From Prevotellaceae bacterium (GTDB taxonomy: Bacteria > Bacteroidota > Bacteroidia > Bacteroidales > Paludibacteraceae), in NCBI GenBank assembly GCA_031270565.1, contig JAISXJ010000035.1, positions 1 to 17,280 on the forward strand: a DNA stretch of 17,280 nt. Reading direction: 5' to 3'. Under the pieces are notes generated by a model. That model was not told the DNA's origin. It searched no databases and worked only from the letters and a program-made list of their open reading frames with translations. The number at the start of each line of letters is the position of its first letter. Positions within the stretch are counted from its first letter, which is position 1. A program made the translations under genes and the position numbers. Positions 6,114 to 13,378 of the stretch are shown here, one piece after another.

Positions 6114-6986
6114 TCAGAAAATAATCATGTTTGCGGGATTGATAGCCTGTCCGTGCTGCCAGAGTTCAAAGTGAAGTTGCGATGTGCTGCTATTGTTGTC
6201 GGCAGGCGCTATGATGGCAATGCTTTCACCGGCATTTACCTGACTTCCGGTGATTTTCAACAGCTGAGAAACACGTTTATAAATGGATATGTACCCATTT
6301 TCATGCTGTACGCCAATGATATATCCATCGTTCACCGTACTTGCCGTCATGACCACTACCCCTTTGAGTACGGAGAGTACGGGACGATTGGCAGCGGTGG
6401 CAATCACAAGACCGTAGCGCTGTTTCTTGGGGTCAAACGTTTCTTGAATCGTACCCTGTACCGGACGGAAAAATATGTCGCCATCGTTCTTTTGTCCGTG
6501 TGTGTCGGATATGAGGCTTAAATTGTATTTTTCTTCCTGTTCAAAAGTTTCACAAAAGGCTTTTTCGCGCTCGGAATAGTCAAGAGAGAAGCGTTCCCAT
6601 GTCTCCCATTTCACTGAATCCGTCGGCATGACAGAATCTATGGGAATATTCCCGCTTATAATTGCTTTCATCACCTCCATCTGTGTTGCCTGTAAATGCA
6701 GATGCTGTGCCAGAGAATCGACGCGTACCGTCTCTGTAATCAGTTCACTGCGCAAAACCATGTCGGATGCTCCGGGCAAAAAGTATTTGAGCGGCGTGTG
6801 GAGAATTAACAGCGAGATAACAGTGAAAGTAACTATAACCAACAACACGGCATAGATAAACACCGATAATCGCGACAACTTCACATGAAATACTTCTTCC
6901 AAAGTGCTTTCATTCAGGATAAACAGCTTATATCTGAAACGCCACCTTTTTACCCTTTTTGTGACGGATGTCTTTTGTTTATTCAT
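6114..6986 (-). CDS. Degenerate M23 (LytM-like) envelope protein
   Basis: The 290-residue product has a basic cytoplasmic N terminus (1-40), one membrane segment (about 41-63) and a periplasmic part: a linker likely to be helical (80-160) and a C-terminal LytM/M23 domain (about 173-285; FFRPVQGTI ... LHFELWQHGQAINP). M23 enzymes cut peptidoglycan cross-links with a zinc held by HxxxD and HxH. Here the expected HxxxD reads RYGLV (R190, V194), the active-site YAHL reads YKRV, and HLHFE reads QLHFE, leaving only H272. It is therefore probably not an enzyme and more likely a scaffold or activator, as known for other degenerate LytM proteins such as EnvC. It sits 6 nt before dxr. A -7 box lies 33 nt upstream. 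Confidence 0.85.
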   Translation of the reverse strand: MNKQKTSVTKRVKRWRFRYKLFILNESTLEEVFHVKLSRLSVFIYAVLLVIVTFTVISLLILHTPLKYFLPGASDMVLRSELITETVRVDSLAQHLHLQATQMEVMKAIISGNIPIDSVMPTDSVKWETWERFSLDYSEREKAFCETFEQEEKYNLSLISDTHGQKNDGDIFFRPVQGTIQETFDPKKQRYGLVIATAANRPVLSVLKGVVVMTASTVNDGYIIGVQHENGYISIYKRVSQLLKITGSQVNAGESIAIIAPADNNSSTSQLHFELWQHGQAINPANMIIF

Positions 6987-7019
6987 TTAGCAATAATACA
7001 TTTTACACAAATTTGCTTG

Positions 7020-7027
7020 CAAAGGTA
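7020..7027 (-). promoter_or_regulatory. -7 box for the M23-dxr operon
   Basis: On the minus strand it reads TACCTTTG, preceded by AAAAAAAGTG, and lies 33 nt before the M23 start. It faces away from the promoter at 7101-7108. No clear -33 TTTG is visible. Confidence 0.6.
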
Positions 7028-7100
7028 CACTTTTTTTGCCGAACAATAATGATAAAAAAAGAATTAACCCCCAAAAATATCAGTATAGAAATAAATATTG

Positions 7101-7108
7101 TATCTTTG
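7101..7108 (+). promoter_or_regulatory. -7 box for the barrel-protein gene at 7240
   Basis: TATCTTTG fits TAnnTTTG. It implies a long leader of about 125 nt before the ATG at 7240. The leader contains two small palindromes, TTGTGTTACACAA (7141-7153) and CATATCATTCGATATG (7178-7193), the second followed by a T-rich stretch; an attenuator or mRNA-stability role is possible. Confidence 0.5.
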
Positions 7109-7239
7109 TGGCGACAATTACATGATATAATCATACTTAATTGTGTTACACAACATTATATCGTATTCTCACAAAGACATATCATTCGATATGGTTTTAT
7201 TTATTTTTTATATTTTCAAACAACTAAATTAATTGTATT

Positions 7240-7785
7240 ATGAAGAAATTACTATTTGCTACAGTATTTATTTGTGGAGTTGCATTGTCAGCTCAAGCTC
7301 AGGGGTTTAGTCCGTTCCGTGTAGATGGTGGTATTGGTTACGGTTTACCATTTACGCCAAGTCTTAATGGCGGAGTTTTATTTTATGCTGAGCCGAGATT
7401 TGAATTGACTGAATATGTGTCTCTTCCGATAGCAGTTGGTCTGCGTTGGGAAGGTTCATTGTTTGGTGGAGCAAATGAGAACAACGTGAGTCTAAAGATG
7501 AGTTCTTCCTATCTGCTCACGGGGGACTATTACTTTACCAACAACAAATTCCGTCCTTTTGCAGGTCTTGGACTGGGTATTTGCCACATTGGAGGCGTAA
7601 GTGGGAATAACTCCGGAGTCGATGGTGGAGGAAATTCCAATTTTGGTGCGTTGCTTCGCGCAGGTTTTGATGTTGCGCATTTTCGTTTAACCCTTGCATA
7701 CAACTATGGCGGTACAAATGTTGGGGAAACATTCCATTATTTCGGCGCTACGCTGGGCTTCTATATTGGCGGTGGTCAGAACTGA
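7240..7785 (+). CDS. Small outer-membrane beta-barrel protein
   Basis: The 181-residue product has a signal peptide (residues 1-20, ending SAQAQ). The mature part is made of alternating polar/hydrophobic, Gly- and aromatic-rich strands (for example GGVLFYAEPRFELTEYVSLP, FRPFAGLGLGICHIGG, FGALLRAGFDVAHFRLTLAY and the terminal ATLGFYIGGGQN). This is the pattern of an eight-stranded OMP_b-brl type porin-like protein. One loop is notably Gly/Asn-rich (GVSGNNSGVDGGGNSN). No enzymatic motif is visible, so its function cannot be stated; a small structural or transport barrel in the outer membrane is the best guess. It is alone in its transcription unit, with its own promoter and a strong shared terminator. 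Confidence 0.75.
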   Translation: MKKLLFATVFICGVALSAQAQGFSPFRVDGGIGYGLPFTPSLNGGVLFYAEPRFELTEYVSLPIAVGLRWEGSLFGGANENNVSLKMSSSYLLTGDYYFTNNKFRPFAGLGLGICHIGGVSGNNSGVDGGGNSNFGALLRAGFDVAHFRLTLAYNYGGTNVGETFHYFGATLGFYIGGGQN

Positions 7786-7830
7786 AAAAAATTGGCTGTC
7801 AATAACTGAACAGCGAAATTAAAAAATGCC

Positions 7831-7872
7831 AACGCCCCTGCGAGACACTCTAACCGGTCTCGCAGGGGCGTT
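7831..7872. terminator. Bidirectional terminator between two converging barrel genes
   Basis: AACGCCCCTGCGAGAC (7831-7846) pairs perfectly over 16 bp with GTCTCGCAGGGGCGTT (7857-7872). It lies between the plus-strand gene ending at 7785 and the minus-strand gene ending at 7893. T and A runs flank both sides modestly. Confidence 0.85.
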
Positions 7873-7892
7873 TCGATTGTATGAGCGTTTTT

Positions 7893-8576
7893 TTATTTCC
7901 TCAGGTCAAACAGATAGGCAAACGACAGTTTAAATACGCCGTCAAACAGATATTTGCTCTGTTTACTGTTCAGTGCAATATACCAGTCGAAGTCTTGCTT
8001 TGTCAGGTTGTTCAATCCCAGAGCATAACTCGCACGCCATTGATAATTTTTGTATTTGAGAGCAACCCCCACATCTCCGGCAATCTCTGCCCGCGTCAGT
8101 CGCTTGTCTTTACCGAACAGTTCGGAGGTCTCTTTTCCAACGGGTTTTTGTGTTTCGTTGTCGAGCCATGCCATGTCTTTTCCATGCAAGCCAAGACTGA
8201 ATGACGCTCCCGCAAAAGGCGCAAGAACAATCCCCTGCGACAAAGGAATCCGCAAATAGGCATGTACGGGAATGTCCAAATAATAGAGCTGTCTGTGAAA
8301 AATGGTGGTCGGCTCCGACGTATAATGCAGATTAAATGAGTAGCTGCGCAGACTATATTGTGCCGCTACATCCACACCGAAACGACCGGTTATGTCCCAC
8401 TCAAAGAGTGCGCCGGCGTGAAATCCTGCACCTGACCGGGCATTAAAATCAACGTTATATCCGCCTACCACCGGAAAGGGCGTCGTAAGTTGGGCGCCAA
8501 CAATGCCACCCAAACGCTGTGCCGACGCCCCGCAAACCAATGCGATACACAGAGACAAAAAACAAATTTTCTTCAT
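7893..8576 (-). CDS. PorT-like outer-membrane beta-barrel protein
   Basis: With the ATG at 8576 the product is 227 residues and begins with a signal peptide (MKKICFLSLCIALVCGASAQ). The GTG 45 nt further upstream would only add a polar, non-signal extension. The rest is barrel-like: GFHAGALFEWDITGRFGVDV, LYYLDIPVHAYLRIPLSQG, APFAGASFSLGLHGK and WRASYALGLNNLTKQD, ending with an aromatic strand FKLSFAYLFDLRK. This fits the OMP_b-brl_2/PorT-like family of about 200-240 residues, whose members are outer-membrane proteins of mostly unknown function. The -YLDIPV- strand is typical of this family. It is the last gene of the putative FKBP-TPM-LemA operon, 46 nt behind lemA. Confidence 0.75.
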   Translation of the reverse strand: MKKICFLSLCIALVCGASAQRLGGIVGAQLTTPFPVVGGYNVDFNARSGAGFHAGALFEWDITGRFGVDVAAQYSLRSYSFNLHYTSEPTTIFHRQLYYLDIPVHAYLRIPLSQGIVLAPFAGASFSLGLHGKDMAWLDNETQKPVGKETSELFGKDKRLTRAEIAGDVGVALKYKNYQWRASYALGLNNLTKQDFDWYIALNSKQSKYLFDGVFKLSFAYLFDLRK

Positions 8577-8622
8577 ACGGTTTATGCCACCCTGACAGCG
8601 GCTTTTTTGTGTATTAATCACT

Positions 8623-9213
8623 TTAAAATGTTACCTCAGGCGCTTTTTCCGCACCTGCATCGGCAGCAAAATAGGCTTTGACGGTGAATTGACCATAACC
8701 GGCAATAATCGAATTTGGAAAACGCCGAATCATGGCATTGAAAACTTTCACCGTCTCATTAAACTTTTGCCGCTCTACACTGATACGATTCTCAGTACCC
8801 TCCAGTTGATTTTGCAGGGACAGAAAATTCTGATTGGCTTTCAGGTCGGGATAATTTTCCACCACCATCAACAGTCTGCTTAAAGCAGAACTCACTTCCC
8901 CCTGAACCGCCTGATAATGTTGCATTTCGGCTTCGGTCAGATGTGAGGGGTCAATGGTTGTTTGCGTAGCTTTGGCGCGTGCATCAACCACTGCTTGAAG
9001 TGTTTGTGACTCGTGGGCGGCATAGCCCTTGACCGTTGACACCAGATTGGGTATCAAATCGGTACGTCGCTGATACTGACTCTCAACATTTGCCCATTGC
9101 GTCGTTACCGACTCTTCCGCAACAACTATTCTGTTGTGTACAGAAATACCCCAAACAATCACCATCGCTACAACTGCTGCGATGACAATCCAGATTACAG
9201 TTCCTTTTTTCAT
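8623..9213 (-). CDS. lemA: LemA family membrane protein
   Basis: The 196-residue product has an N-terminal membrane anchor (about residues 5-22) and the LemA helical domain: HNRIVVAEESVTTQWANVES (26-45), YQRRTDLIPNLVSTVKGYA (47-65), then RLLMVVENYPDLKANQNFLS (113-132), LEGTENRISVERQKFNETVK (137-156) and RRFPNSIIA (163-171). The C terminus ends APEVTF as in the family. The molecular role of LemA is not settled; it is an envelope-associated protein often next to TPM-domain genes, as here. The start at 9213 is chosen because an upstream TTG start would add only seven unusual residues. It follows the TPM gene by 63 nt and is likely in the same operon. Confidence 0.92.
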   Translation of the reverse strand: MKKGTVIWIVIAAVVAMVIVWGISVHNRIVVAEESVTTQWANVESQYQRRTDLIPNLVSTVKGYAAHESQTLQAVVDARAKATQTTIDPSHLTEAEMQHYQAVQGEVSSALSRLLMVVENYPDLKANQNFLSLQNQLEGTENRISVERQKFNETVKVFNAMIRRFPNSIIAGYGQFTVKAYFAADAGAEKAPEVTF

Positions 9214-9276
9214 AGTTATCTTTTGTATAAACAATTATGGATTAAACAATTTTTCTTTTTTTATTCGCGTATATTT

Positions 9277-10509
9277 TCAAAAACGTCCGCCCGCGCCGCC
9301 TCCGCCGCTACTGCCGCCACCCCAGCTGCCTCCACTGAAGCCACCGCCGGAGGATCGTCCGCCTGCGCCAACTACGACAACAGGAGGCGTTTTGGGGATG
9401 ACGTAAATCTTCTCATCGCGCTTGCCACAGTTGGCGCACACGTAGATACGACATCCCTGACCCGTGCGGAATGTGGTCGCCTGTTGGGTTATAACATGCT
9501 GTTTCAGATAATAGGTCTTTGCCCGACATGCCGAACAGATGCCGTATTTGCTGTTCATATTGACGTAGGGCAACACTTCCGTATGAGCACAGGCGCCGCA
9601 CAGCCACACGTCATAGTCAACAGATTTTAACTCTTCTTCTTTGAGCTGTTCCCGTTTGAGATAGGCGTCTTCCTCCTTTTCCGTCAAAAGATGCATGACA
9701 TTATGGCAGTGTGTGCAGGCAAAACTTTTGCGGCGAATGTTACGCCGTTTTATCCACAGAAAAATGTAGAACAGCAGAATGGGCAACGGAAAGGCTATTC
9801 CCAACAGCAGCGCCAGCGTACAAATGCCTTTTACGTGAGTATAGCGAACATTATTTGCGGCTGTCGGCTGCCAGTTGAATACGTAAAAAGCACGCCATGC
9901 CAATATAATCAACAGCAAAAAACCAACAATCAGATAGTTTGACAGCAGATTACCATAACGCACCCTGTCGGAATGTTGGTTCAATAATAGTTCGGCGGAT
10001 GCTTTATCGGAGGTCAGTATGGAGACAATCCTGTTAATGCCTGCCAGAAATCCGCCGTCATAGTCTCCCTTTTTAAAGAGAGGAAACATGGTTTCGTTCA
10101 GAATTTGGCTGCAAACGCCATCCGGCAAAAGCCCTTCAAGTCCGTAACCTGTTTCAATTTTAACAGCGCGTTCATCAAAAACGAACAGTATCAGCAAGCC
10201 GGTATTACTGCCTTTTTTGCCTATTCCCCAATGATTGAACAGGCGGTAGGCAAAATCGGTATAGTCGTTGTATCCAATGGATTTTACCACTACCACCGCC
10301 ACCTCTACCCCAACCTGCGATTCCAGTTGCGACAACTGCCTATTCAGCGCCTCAACGGTATGGCTCGACAGTATAGCATCGGGATTTGTTACAAAACACG
10401 AGGCACACGTAAGTTTGACATTCGGAACATCTTCCAACTCATAACCCTGTGCACTTACCGCAAATGCGGAAAAGATAAAAAGCGCTATCAATTTCCCATT
10501 TCTATTCAT
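9277..10509 (-). CDS. TPM-domain membrane protein with CxxC knuckles and Gly-rich tail
   Basis: From the ATG at 10509 the product is 410 residues. A signal peptide (1-21) is followed by an exported TPM (TLP18.3/Psb32/MOLO-1) domain at about 38-168, with VTNPDAILS, GVEVAVVVVKSIG and KIETGYGLEGLLPDG. Two membrane segments (about 192-212 and 231-254) follow, then a 110-residue part with four CxxC pairs (CTHC 265, CGAC 304, CSAC 325, CANC 358) that look like zinc knuckles. The end is a Gly/Ser tail (about 381-410), as in many TPM proteins. An extra CxxC (CASC, 35-38) is in the exported part. The role of the family is not well defined. It starts 5 nt after the FKBP stop. A TTG at 10518 could also start and would overlap it. 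Confidence 0.85.
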   Translation of the reverse strand: MNRNGKLIALFIFSAFAVSAQGYELEDVPNVKLTCASCFVTNPDAILSSHTVEALNRQLSQLESQVGVEVAVVVVKSIGYNDYTDFAYRLFNHWGIGKKGSNTGLLILFVFDERAVKIETGYGLEGLLPDGVCSQILNETMFPLFKKGDYDGGFLAGINRIVSILTSDKASAELLLNQHSDRVRYGNLLSNYLIVGFLLLIILAWRAFYVFNWQPTAANNVRYTHVKGICTLALLLGIAFPLPILLFYIFLWIKRRNIRRKSFACTHCHNVMHLLTEKEEDAYLKREQLKEEELKSVDYDVWLCGACAHTEVLPYVNMNSKYGICSACRAKTYYLKQHVITQQATTFRTGQGCRIYVCANCGKRDEKIYVIPKTPPVVVVGAGGRSSGGGFSGGSWGGGSSGGGGAGGRF

Positions 10510-10514
10510 TTTTG

Positions 10515-11021
10515 TCAAATAGTTGAGGGATCAACTTGTGAGACATCAAGAATTTCGATGTCAAAAATCAGTGTGGAATAAGGAGGCGTAACAAATGCAG
10601 ATATGCTTTTTGTACCCGCTTCACCATACCCAAGCGATTCGGGTACATAAACTTTTAAACGCGATCCCTGTGGCATCTCCGGCAGTATTTCTCGCCAGAA
10701 AGAACACGTGGCAATCAAGTCGCTGACAGTTACCCACTGTTCCTGTATATGCTCAACGCGAGTACCGTCTATCAGCCATCCGGAATAGGTGAGATACACA
10801 TACGACGCCGTTTTGGGCGTCTGTCCGTAACCTCGATGATAAATTTCACATTGAAGCCCTGTTGGCGAGATAAAGCTTTTAACTATATCGTCATCCTGTC
10901 CTAAATTTGCCTTATTTGCTTCCAACCAAGCAACATTTGCCTCTTTCCAGACAGAAAAATCTTCCTTGCAGCCACAAGCCAGCGTTACAACACACAAGGC
11001 AAGAATAAGTCGTTTTATCAT
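10515..11021 (-). CDS. FKBP-type peptidyl-prolyl isomerase lipoprotein
   Basis: From the ATG at 11021 the product is 168 residues. It starts with a lipoprotein signal (IKRLILALCVVTLACGC; the lipidated Cys is 16 or 18). A short linker leads to an FKBP domain at about 53-160: VYLTYSGWLIDGTRVE (75-90), WREILPEMPQGSRLKVYVPE (109-128), SLGYGEAG and PYSTLIFDIEILDV. FKBPs catalyse cis-trans isomerisation of prolyl bonds; this one would act on folding envelope proteins. The active-site FD pair of typical FKBPs (DGxxFD) is VE here, so catalysis may be weak. An alternative upstream start would add 13 residues before the signal and is rejected. It is the first gene of the four-gene envelope operon. Confidence 0.85.
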   Translation of the reverse strand: MIKRLILALCVVTLACGCKEDFSVWKEANVAWLEANKANLGQDDDIVKSFISPTGLQCEIYHRGYGQTPKTASYVYLTYSGWLIDGTRVEHIQEQWVTVSDLIATCSFWREILPEMPQGSRLKVYVPESLGYGEAGTKSISAFVTPPYSTLIFDIEILDVSQVDPSTI

Positions 11022-11077
11022 AATTATTTCTCTATATTGAATATCTTTCGGAAAAAACATACCTGATTATTCCGGCA

Positions 11078-11085
11078 CAAAAGTA
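11078..11085 (-). promoter_or_regulatory. -7 box for the FKBP-TPM-LemA operon
   Basis: On the minus strand it reads TACTTTTG, fitting TAnnTTTG, and lies 56 nt before the FKBP start and after the Yip1-like gene. It suggests that the envelope operon has its own promoter. No -33 element was found. Confidence 0.5.
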
Positions 11086-11108
11086 GCTAAAAATCGCGTA
11101 ATCATCTC

Positions 11109-11690
11109 TTATACGTTTGGTATTAGAATGTCAAGTAATTTCTGTATCACAAGTTGCGAACCGATGATGGACAGGGAATTGATTATCAAAAATTTTCCTC
11201 TGTTCTCTTCATCCATTCCGACAATGGTTGCAGCAGCCATCCACAGCATATAAATTACATACAAAACCAGAAACGACAGAAAAAACAGCCCCGGGAAAAG
11301 AGACAGCGCACCATTTAACGCCATAACCACCGCAAAAGAGTATCCGACAATTTTATCGGTCTGTACGTCGTCCAGTTGAATGTTATAGTAATGCGCCGTT
11401 GTTTTTTGACAGATAAAACGCGAAATCCAAAAGCCGCCCAGAAGCGATATGGCACAAAAAAGCGCATGCACCATTCCCAGCACAATTCTGTTGGCATGTG
11501 TATCAAACAGGTCTCCGATAAATGTCAAAACCGCACACAACGCAACAAACGGAAGCACAAACTCTTTCTGAAACTGTCGCGGTTTTTGCTGTTCCGAAGC
11601 CAGCGTACGCCACGCTTCGTCAATGCTTATGACCATTTGCGCCACTCTTAAAAACAGAGATCTGTAAATTTCAATCCACTTTTTCATCAT
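11109..11690 (-). CDS. Yip1-like multi-pass membrane protein
   Basis: The 193-residue product has a short amphipathic N terminus (MMKKWIEIYRSLFLRVAQM), then several hydrophobic segments: about 44-62 (EFVLPFVALCAVLTFIGDL), 68-92 (ANRIVLGMVHALFCAISLLG), 113-132, 133-155 (SLFPGLFFLSFLVLYVIYML) and 166-186. This matches the layout of Yip1-family proteins, with conserved-looking residues in the helices. The function in bacteria is unknown. The gene starts 35 nt after nfo, so the two may be co-transcribed, though I see no functional link. Either of the two adjacent ATG codons could be the start. Confidence 0.65.
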   Translation of the reverse strand: MMKKWIEIYRSLFLRVAQMVISIDEAWRTLASEQQKPRQFQKEFVLPFVALCAVLTFIGDLFDTHANRIVLGMVHALFCAISLLGGFWISRFICQKTTAHYYNIQLDDVQTDKIVGYSFAVVMALNGALSLFPGLFFLSFLVLYVIYMLWMAAATIVGMDEENRGKFLIINSLSIIGSQLVIQKLLDILIPNV

Positions 11691-11725
11691 TTTTGCAATA
11701 TAACGAAAACTTTAAAAGGCGTTTT

Positions 11726-12589
11726 TTATTGTACGGATACAGGTGAAAGTTCTGAATAAGTCTTCAGCAGTGCAATCTCTTTTGCCCAGCGGGTCTCATC
11801 GGGTGTTTCGAGAATGAGAGGCATCCCGTCGAATCGGGAATCGGTCATAATGAATTTAAAAAGTTGCAAACCGATAACGCCGTCGCCAAGTGAATGATGT
11901 CTGTCAACGCGCGATCCGACGTCTTTTTTCGAGTCATTCAAATGCAATCCCTTGAGATACGAAAATCCGACAATCCCGTCGAATTGTTTACATGTTTGTT
12001 CGTAATCGTCTCTGGTACGCCATTCGTATCCCGCTGCGAAGGCATGACACGTGTCTATGCACACTCCAACGCGCTGTTTATCGTCAATCCTGTCAATGAT
12101 TGCACGCAAATGTTCAAACCGGAATCCGACATTTGAACCTTGACCTGCGGTATTTTCAATAACCGCAATCACCCCTTTTGTCTTTGACAACCCCCAGTTG
12201 ACAGACTCGGCTATACGTTTCAGACAATCATCTTCCGACATTTTATTCAGATGTGCTCCCGGATGAAAATTCAGTCTGTCCAGTCCAAGCTGTTCACAGC
12301 GTTGCAATTCATCAAGAAAGGCTGCACGGGATTTTTCAAGTCCATCTTTTTCCGGCGTACCAAGATTAATCAAATAACTGTCGTGCGGCAAAATCTGCTT
12401 AGGAGAATATCCAAATGCCGTGCAACGCTCCTTAAACAGTTCTATTGACTGTTCTGTTAACGGCGCGGCTGCCCATTGTCTTTGATTTTTAGTGAACAGT
12501 GCAAATGCCGTTGCCCCGATCTGATAAGCATTAAGGGGGGCATTTTCAACCCCTCCCGATGCGCTGACATGCGCTCCAATATATTTCAT
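11726..12589 (-). CDS. nfo: Endonuclease IV (AP endonuclease)
   Basis: The 287-residue product is endonuclease IV, a zinc enzyme that cuts the DNA backbone 5' of abasic sites in base-excision repair. All nine ligands of the trinuclear zinc site are present and keep the E. coli numbering: H69 (LPHDS), H109 (NFHPG), E145 (VIENT), D179 and H182 (IDTCHAF), H216 (LHLND), D229 and H231 (VDRHHS) and E261 (LETPD). The N-terminal MKYIGAHVSASGGVENAP is typical. The length is normal. The gene is divergent from the barrel-like gene at 12692 across a 102-nt AT-rich gap. I could not identify its own -7 box with confidence. Confidence 0.98.
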   Translation of the reverse strand: MKYIGAHVSASGGVENAPLNAYQIGATAFALFTKNQRQWAAAPLTEQSIELFKERCTAFGYSPKQILPHDSYLINLGTPEKDGLEKSRAAFLDELQRCEQLGLDRLNFHPGAHLNKMSEDDCLKRIAESVNWGLSKTKGVIAVIENTAGQGSNVGFRFEHLRAIIDRIDDKQRVGVCIDTCHAFAAGYEWRTRDDYEQTCKQFDGIVGFSYLKGLHLNDSKKDVGSRVDRHHSLGDGVIGLQLFKFIMTDSRFDGMPLILETPDETRWAKEIALLKTYSELSPVSVQ

Positions 12590-12657
12590 GTTATGTTGTT
12601 ATATATTTTTATACGAATATTTTAAGCTGTATGATACTCTATTACAAAAAAAAGTAT

Positions 12658-12665
12658 TACCTTTG
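12658..12665 (+). promoter_or_regulatory. -7 box for the gene at 12692
   Basis: TACCTTTG, preceded by an A-tract (CAAAAAAAAGTAT), lies 26 nt before the ATG. The sequence from the A-tract to the box matches the rpsF and tRNA-Thr promoters closely. Confidence 0.65.
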
Positions 12666-12691
12666 CCGCCATCTTTCAAAACAAAAGTCTT

Positions 12692-13354
12692 ATGAAAAAG
12701 TTTTTATGTGTTATTTCTATTATTTTTGTTTCAGTTTTTAGTTCAGGGCAATATAAACACGGTCTGTATGGCGTTGAAGCCTCCGGCGGTTTGCTTGTCA
12801 ATATTGGTAGCACCTACTATTTTGGCGATATTGAAACAAGTTCCTTTTTTGGGCAAGGGTCAACCAATAATATGCAATTTTACGGACAATTGGGATATCG
12901 GCATACCCTGGGCATAAGTCCTTTTCGTTTGCGTTACAGCGTACTTGGAGGCAGACTGTCCGGATTGCGAAAAAATTATGCATTCAAATCTTGGATTGTA
13001 GAACCCTCTATTGTTGCGGAGTTTCGACCGCTCTACAATATCAATCCGGAACTTGGTTTGTATATTTATACGGGCGGCGCCTGCACATACAGCAAAATTG
13101 TTTTTGAAAATTTAACTGAGCACTCCGTACGGAACCTGAATACTTTTACGCCCGTTCTTCCTATCGGAGGCGGATACTTGTTTGATTTGGGCAACGGTCT
13201 GCAACTTGGTCTGGAACTGTCATACCGTTTTGCTCTCATCGAAAATGTTGAGACTAATCTCGATGGTTTTCCTTTCACTGACAGGGGAAAACAAATATCA
13301 CAATGGGTTGACGGTTACTACACTTGTGGCGTCATTTTTTCCTATCAATTCTGA
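12692..13354 (+). CDS. Outer-membrane beta-barrel protein, DUF6089-like
   Basis: The 220-residue product has a signal peptide (about 1-20, MKKFLCVISIIFVSVFSSGQ). The mature N terminus includes ASGGLLVNIGSTYYFGDIET (30-49), where a Tyr-Phe-Gly-Asp stretch recalls DUF6089 proteins of Bacteroidota. The rest consists of barrel-like strands (MQFYGQLGYRHTLGISPFRL, RYSVLGGRLSG, PSIVAEFRPLYN, LGLYIYTGGACTYSKI, GLQLGLELSYRFALIENVET) and ends YYTCGVIFSYQF with a terminal Phe, typical of outer-membrane proteins. A binding or transport role cannot be told. It is monocistronic, and its stop lies only 24 nt from the converging ychF stop, without a clear terminator between them. Confidence 0.7.
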   Translation: MKKFLCVISIIFVSVFSSGQYKHGLYGVEASGGLLVNIGSTYYFGDIETSSFFGQGSTNNMQFYGQLGYRHTLGISPFRLRYSVLGGRLSGLRKNYAFKSWIVEPSIVAEFRPLYNINPELGLYIYTGGACTYSKIVFENLTEHSVRNLNTFTPVLPIGGGYLFDLGNGLQLGLELSYRFALIENVETNLDGFPFTDRGKQISQWVDGYYTCGVIFSYQF

Positions 13355-13378
13355 GAACGTAACGCGTATCTGAAAAAA

